DNA of 64,000 nucleotides, from assembly GCA_003243195.1 (NCBI GenBank), contig QFQI01000002.1, positions 496,001-560,000 on the forward strand. Reading direction: 5' to 3'. The number at the start of each line of letters is the position of its first letter. Position 1 is the first letter of the stretch. The DNA comes from Sphingomonas taxi. GTDB lineage: Bacteria > Pseudomonadota > Alphaproteobacteria > Sphingomonadales > Sphingomonadaceae. The notes below the pieces were generated by a model. It was not told where the DNA came from and did no database searches. It saw nothing but the letters and a program-made list of their open reading frames with translations. The position numbers and the translations under genes were made by a program. Shown piece by piece: positions 62,552 to 64,000 of this stretch.

Positions 62552-63061
62552 TTATTCGGGCCAGCCCGGCAACGTCGCGCGGCCCACGTCCACCGCCACC
62601 GCCTGGACCGGGCGCGTCGTGTCGGTGACGCGGATCATCACCCGCGCGCCAGCCGCGGCATCGGCCATCGCGACCCCCTCGCGCGTGATCGAGAAGCCGT
62701 TCGAGCCCGCCTCGATCGTCACCGGATCACCGCGGCGGATCACGGGGGCGGCTGCGACGGCGGGCAGCGCGGCGCCCGAGGCGACGCGCGCGGCCGGGGT
62801 GGCGACGGCGCGCGGCGGAGCGATCACCGGCACGAACACGCGCCACGCCGGTCCGGCGCAGGCGACCACCACCGCGTCATGCGCGTCGCTGCGCCACGAC
62901 AGCGACACGGTGGGGCAGGTGGCGAGCCGCAGCCGCGCGTCGATCGGCGCGCGGGCGCCACCCTCGCTGCCGATCGGGCGTGCGGTGAAGGCGGCAACCG
63001 CGCGGTCGAGCGTGGCGGTATCCTGGAAGGCGAGCGAGGCGGCGGCGAGCAGGGCGATCAT
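62552..63061 (-). CDS. flgA: Flagellar P-ring assembly protein FlgA
   Basis: FlgA is a periplasmic chaperone for P-ring subunits. The 169-residue product has a short signal peptide (MIALLAAASLAFQ) and the C-terminal SAF/ChapFlgA domain (APVIRRGDPVTIEAGSNGFSITREGVAMADAAAGARVMIRV). The N-terminal domain is shorter than in enteric FlgA. It overlaps the motB-like gene by four bases. Confidence 0.92.
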   Translation of the reverse strand: MIALLAAASLAFQDTATLDRAVAAFTARPIGSEGGARAPIDARLRLATCPTVSLSWRSDAHDAVVVACAGPAWRVFVPVIAPPRAVATPAARVASGAALPAVAAAPVIRRGDPVTIEAGSNGFSITREGVAMADAAAGARVMIRVTDTTRPVQAVAVDVGRATLPGWPE

Positions 63062-63585
63062 CGGGCGGTTCCTTGGGACGGGGCCTCGCCGGCGAAGGCG
63101 AGCGTGACCAGCACGTGGCGCGGACCGGGCGCGACGGCGGTGGAGAGCGTCAGGCGCGTGTCGGGCACCCCGCCGCGCACCAGCGCCGCGGCAACGGCGC
63201 GGGCGCGATCGGCCGCCAGCACGGTGGCGCTGCGGGTCGCCGGATCGACGTCGCGCGCGCTGCCGTCCGCCGCGCCGGTGACGGTGAGCCGCACGCGCGG
63301 ATCGCGCAGCTCACCGCGCGCCCAGTCGATCAGCGCGCCCGCATCATGCGGCAGCGTCGCGGCGCCGGTGGCGAAGCCGGCGATGCCGTGGCTGGCGACC
63401 GGCATCGCGGCGGGCGGCTCCGCGCCGAAGCCGGTGGCGATGCCGCGCGCCAGCTCGCCCGGGTTCATGCCCTGGTTGGCCTGCAACAGCACGAAGAAGC
63501 CGACCAGCAGCAGCGCCAGATCGGCGAGCGTGATGAGCCACACCGGACGCGCGGGTTCGGGTTCGGGCAGGTCGTCAATCGTCAC
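63058..63585 (-). CDS. Short MotB/OmpA-family stator-like protein
   Basis: The 175-residue protein starts from the GTG at 63583-63585 (ribosome-binding site GAGGAGG). It has one transmembrane helix with an internal aspartate (WLITLADLALLLVGFFVLLQ, Asp about 22), like the MotB ion-carrying residue. A short OmpA/MotB domain with LAADRARAVAAALV follows. At 175 residues it is much shorter than typical MotB. It is coupled to a MotA/ExbB-like gene (GTGA overlap), so it is probably the stator B subunit. Confidence 0.82.
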   Translation of the reverse strand: MTIDDLPEPEPARPVWLITLADLALLLVGFFVLLQANQGMNPGELARGIATGFGAEPPAAMPVASHGIAGFATGAATLPHDAGALIDWARGELRDPRVRLTVTGAADGSARDVDPATRSATVLAADRARAVAAALVRGGVPDTRLTLSTAVAPGPRHVLVTLAFAGEAPSQGTAR

Positions 63586-64000
63586 GCCGCCTCCTCGTGC
63601 ACCAGATGTTCCGATGGTTCGTCGGCGGGAACCGGGTCGAGCAGGCGCGGGTGGCGCCGGGCGCGCGGCGCCTCGCGGATGGCGATGGCGACCAGCGGCC
63701 CCAGCAGCCGCGCGCGTTCCGTCGCCTCGGCGCGGGCGGCGGTGCGCAGCCGCACCGCGATCGGCATCGCGACCAGATTGGCGAGCAGCGCGCCATAGAG
63801 GGTGGCGAGCAGCGCGATCGCCATCGCCGCACCGATCGCCTGCGGATCGCTCATCCGCGTGAACATCGCGATCAGTCCGATCAGCGTGCCGACCATCCCC
63901 ATCGCCGGCGCGACCTCGGCGACCCCGGTCCAGCAATCGGCGGCGATGCGGTGCCGCTCCATCCGCAGCCGGCGTGCGGTGTCCAGCGCCTCCGCGACCG
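63582..64000 (-). CDS. MotA/TolQ/ExbB-family stator protein, 5' end outside window
   Basis: The open frame continues past base 64000, so the N-terminus is missing. The visible about 138 residues hold the family's paired transmembrane helices: VAEVAPAMGMVGTLIGLIAMF and AIGAAMAIALLATLYGALLANLVAMPIAV. A charged cytoplasmic C-terminus follows. With the MotB-like protein it should form a proton- or sodium-driven stator. MotA or an ExbB-type relative cannot be separated without the N-terminal part. Confidence 0.85.
   Translation of the reverse strand, partial: VAEALDTARRLRMERHRIAADCWTGVAEVAPAMGMVGTLIGLIAMFTRMSDPQAIGAAMAIALLATLYGALLANLVAMPIAVRLRTAARAEATERARLLGPLVAIAIREAPRARRHPRLLDPVPADEPSEHLVHEEAA

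Overview
The window is chromosomal DNA of a high-GC alphaproteobacterium, most likely a sphingomonad (Sphingomonas or a close relative). Three things point there: the gene content (CarD, a COQ9-family protein, a DUF1489 protein, an HWE-type histidine kinase, a SUV3-like helicase), the tight ATGA/GTGA/TGATG operon overlaps, and the flagellar regulatory genes (flbD, fliA, flgM). No rRNA, tRNA, CRISPR array or complete insertion sequence was seen.

Left part (1-39 kb) is mostly housekeeping. It holds two tandem exported ferritin-like proteins; thiC behind a TPP riboswitch; and an AT-richer island (about 3.8-4.9 kb) with one unrecognised cysteine-rich protein. Next come a minus-strand group with an HhH DNA glycosylase, ung, a frameshifted acylphosphatase, a 51-residue protein and a periplasmic cyclophilin; etfAB and sucC; a DinG-like helicase and a SixA-like phosphatase; two DUF2807 proteins behind a strong inverted-repeat operator; carD, a 7Fe ferredoxin, an S4 protein and a SUV3-like helicase. 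These are followed by an M23 peptidase and DUF1489; hisC-tyrA facing metX-metW; a receiver protein overlapping tail-to-tail with an HWE kinase; feoA-feoB-ssb behind a probable Fur-controlled promoter; COQ9 and an EamA transporter; a TlpA-like lipoprotein whose start codon overlaps that of divergent argH; then argH, a small lipoprotein, lysA, a siroheme-synthase-like dehydrogenase and a CorA/ZntB-type transporter.

Right part (39-64 kb) is a flagellar cluster, nearly all on the minus strand. In transcription order it reads motA-like, motB-like, flgA, flgM, flgN, SLT transglycosylase, flhA, fliA and a 44-residue protein; then, after the plus-strand flagellin gene fliC, flbD-fliE-F-G-H-I-J and fliK-L-M-N-O-P-Q-R-flhB, then fliD-fliS. 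These genes build the basal body and export gate (fliE-R, flhA, flhB), supply chaperones (fliS, flgN, fliJ) and control late genes (fliA, flgM).

The most useful regulatory result is a pair of promoter sets read directly from the DNA. Three late genes (fliC, fliD, flgM) have TAAA-N15-GCCGTTTN, a sigma-28-like element differing from the enterobacterial GCCGATAA. Two operons (fliK onward; the SLT gene-flhA-fliA) have near-perfect sigma-54 elements. The sigma-54 activator in the cluster lacks a recognisable receiver domain. No clearly new multi-gene system was found; the AT-richer island and the DUF2807 operator are the least explained parts.
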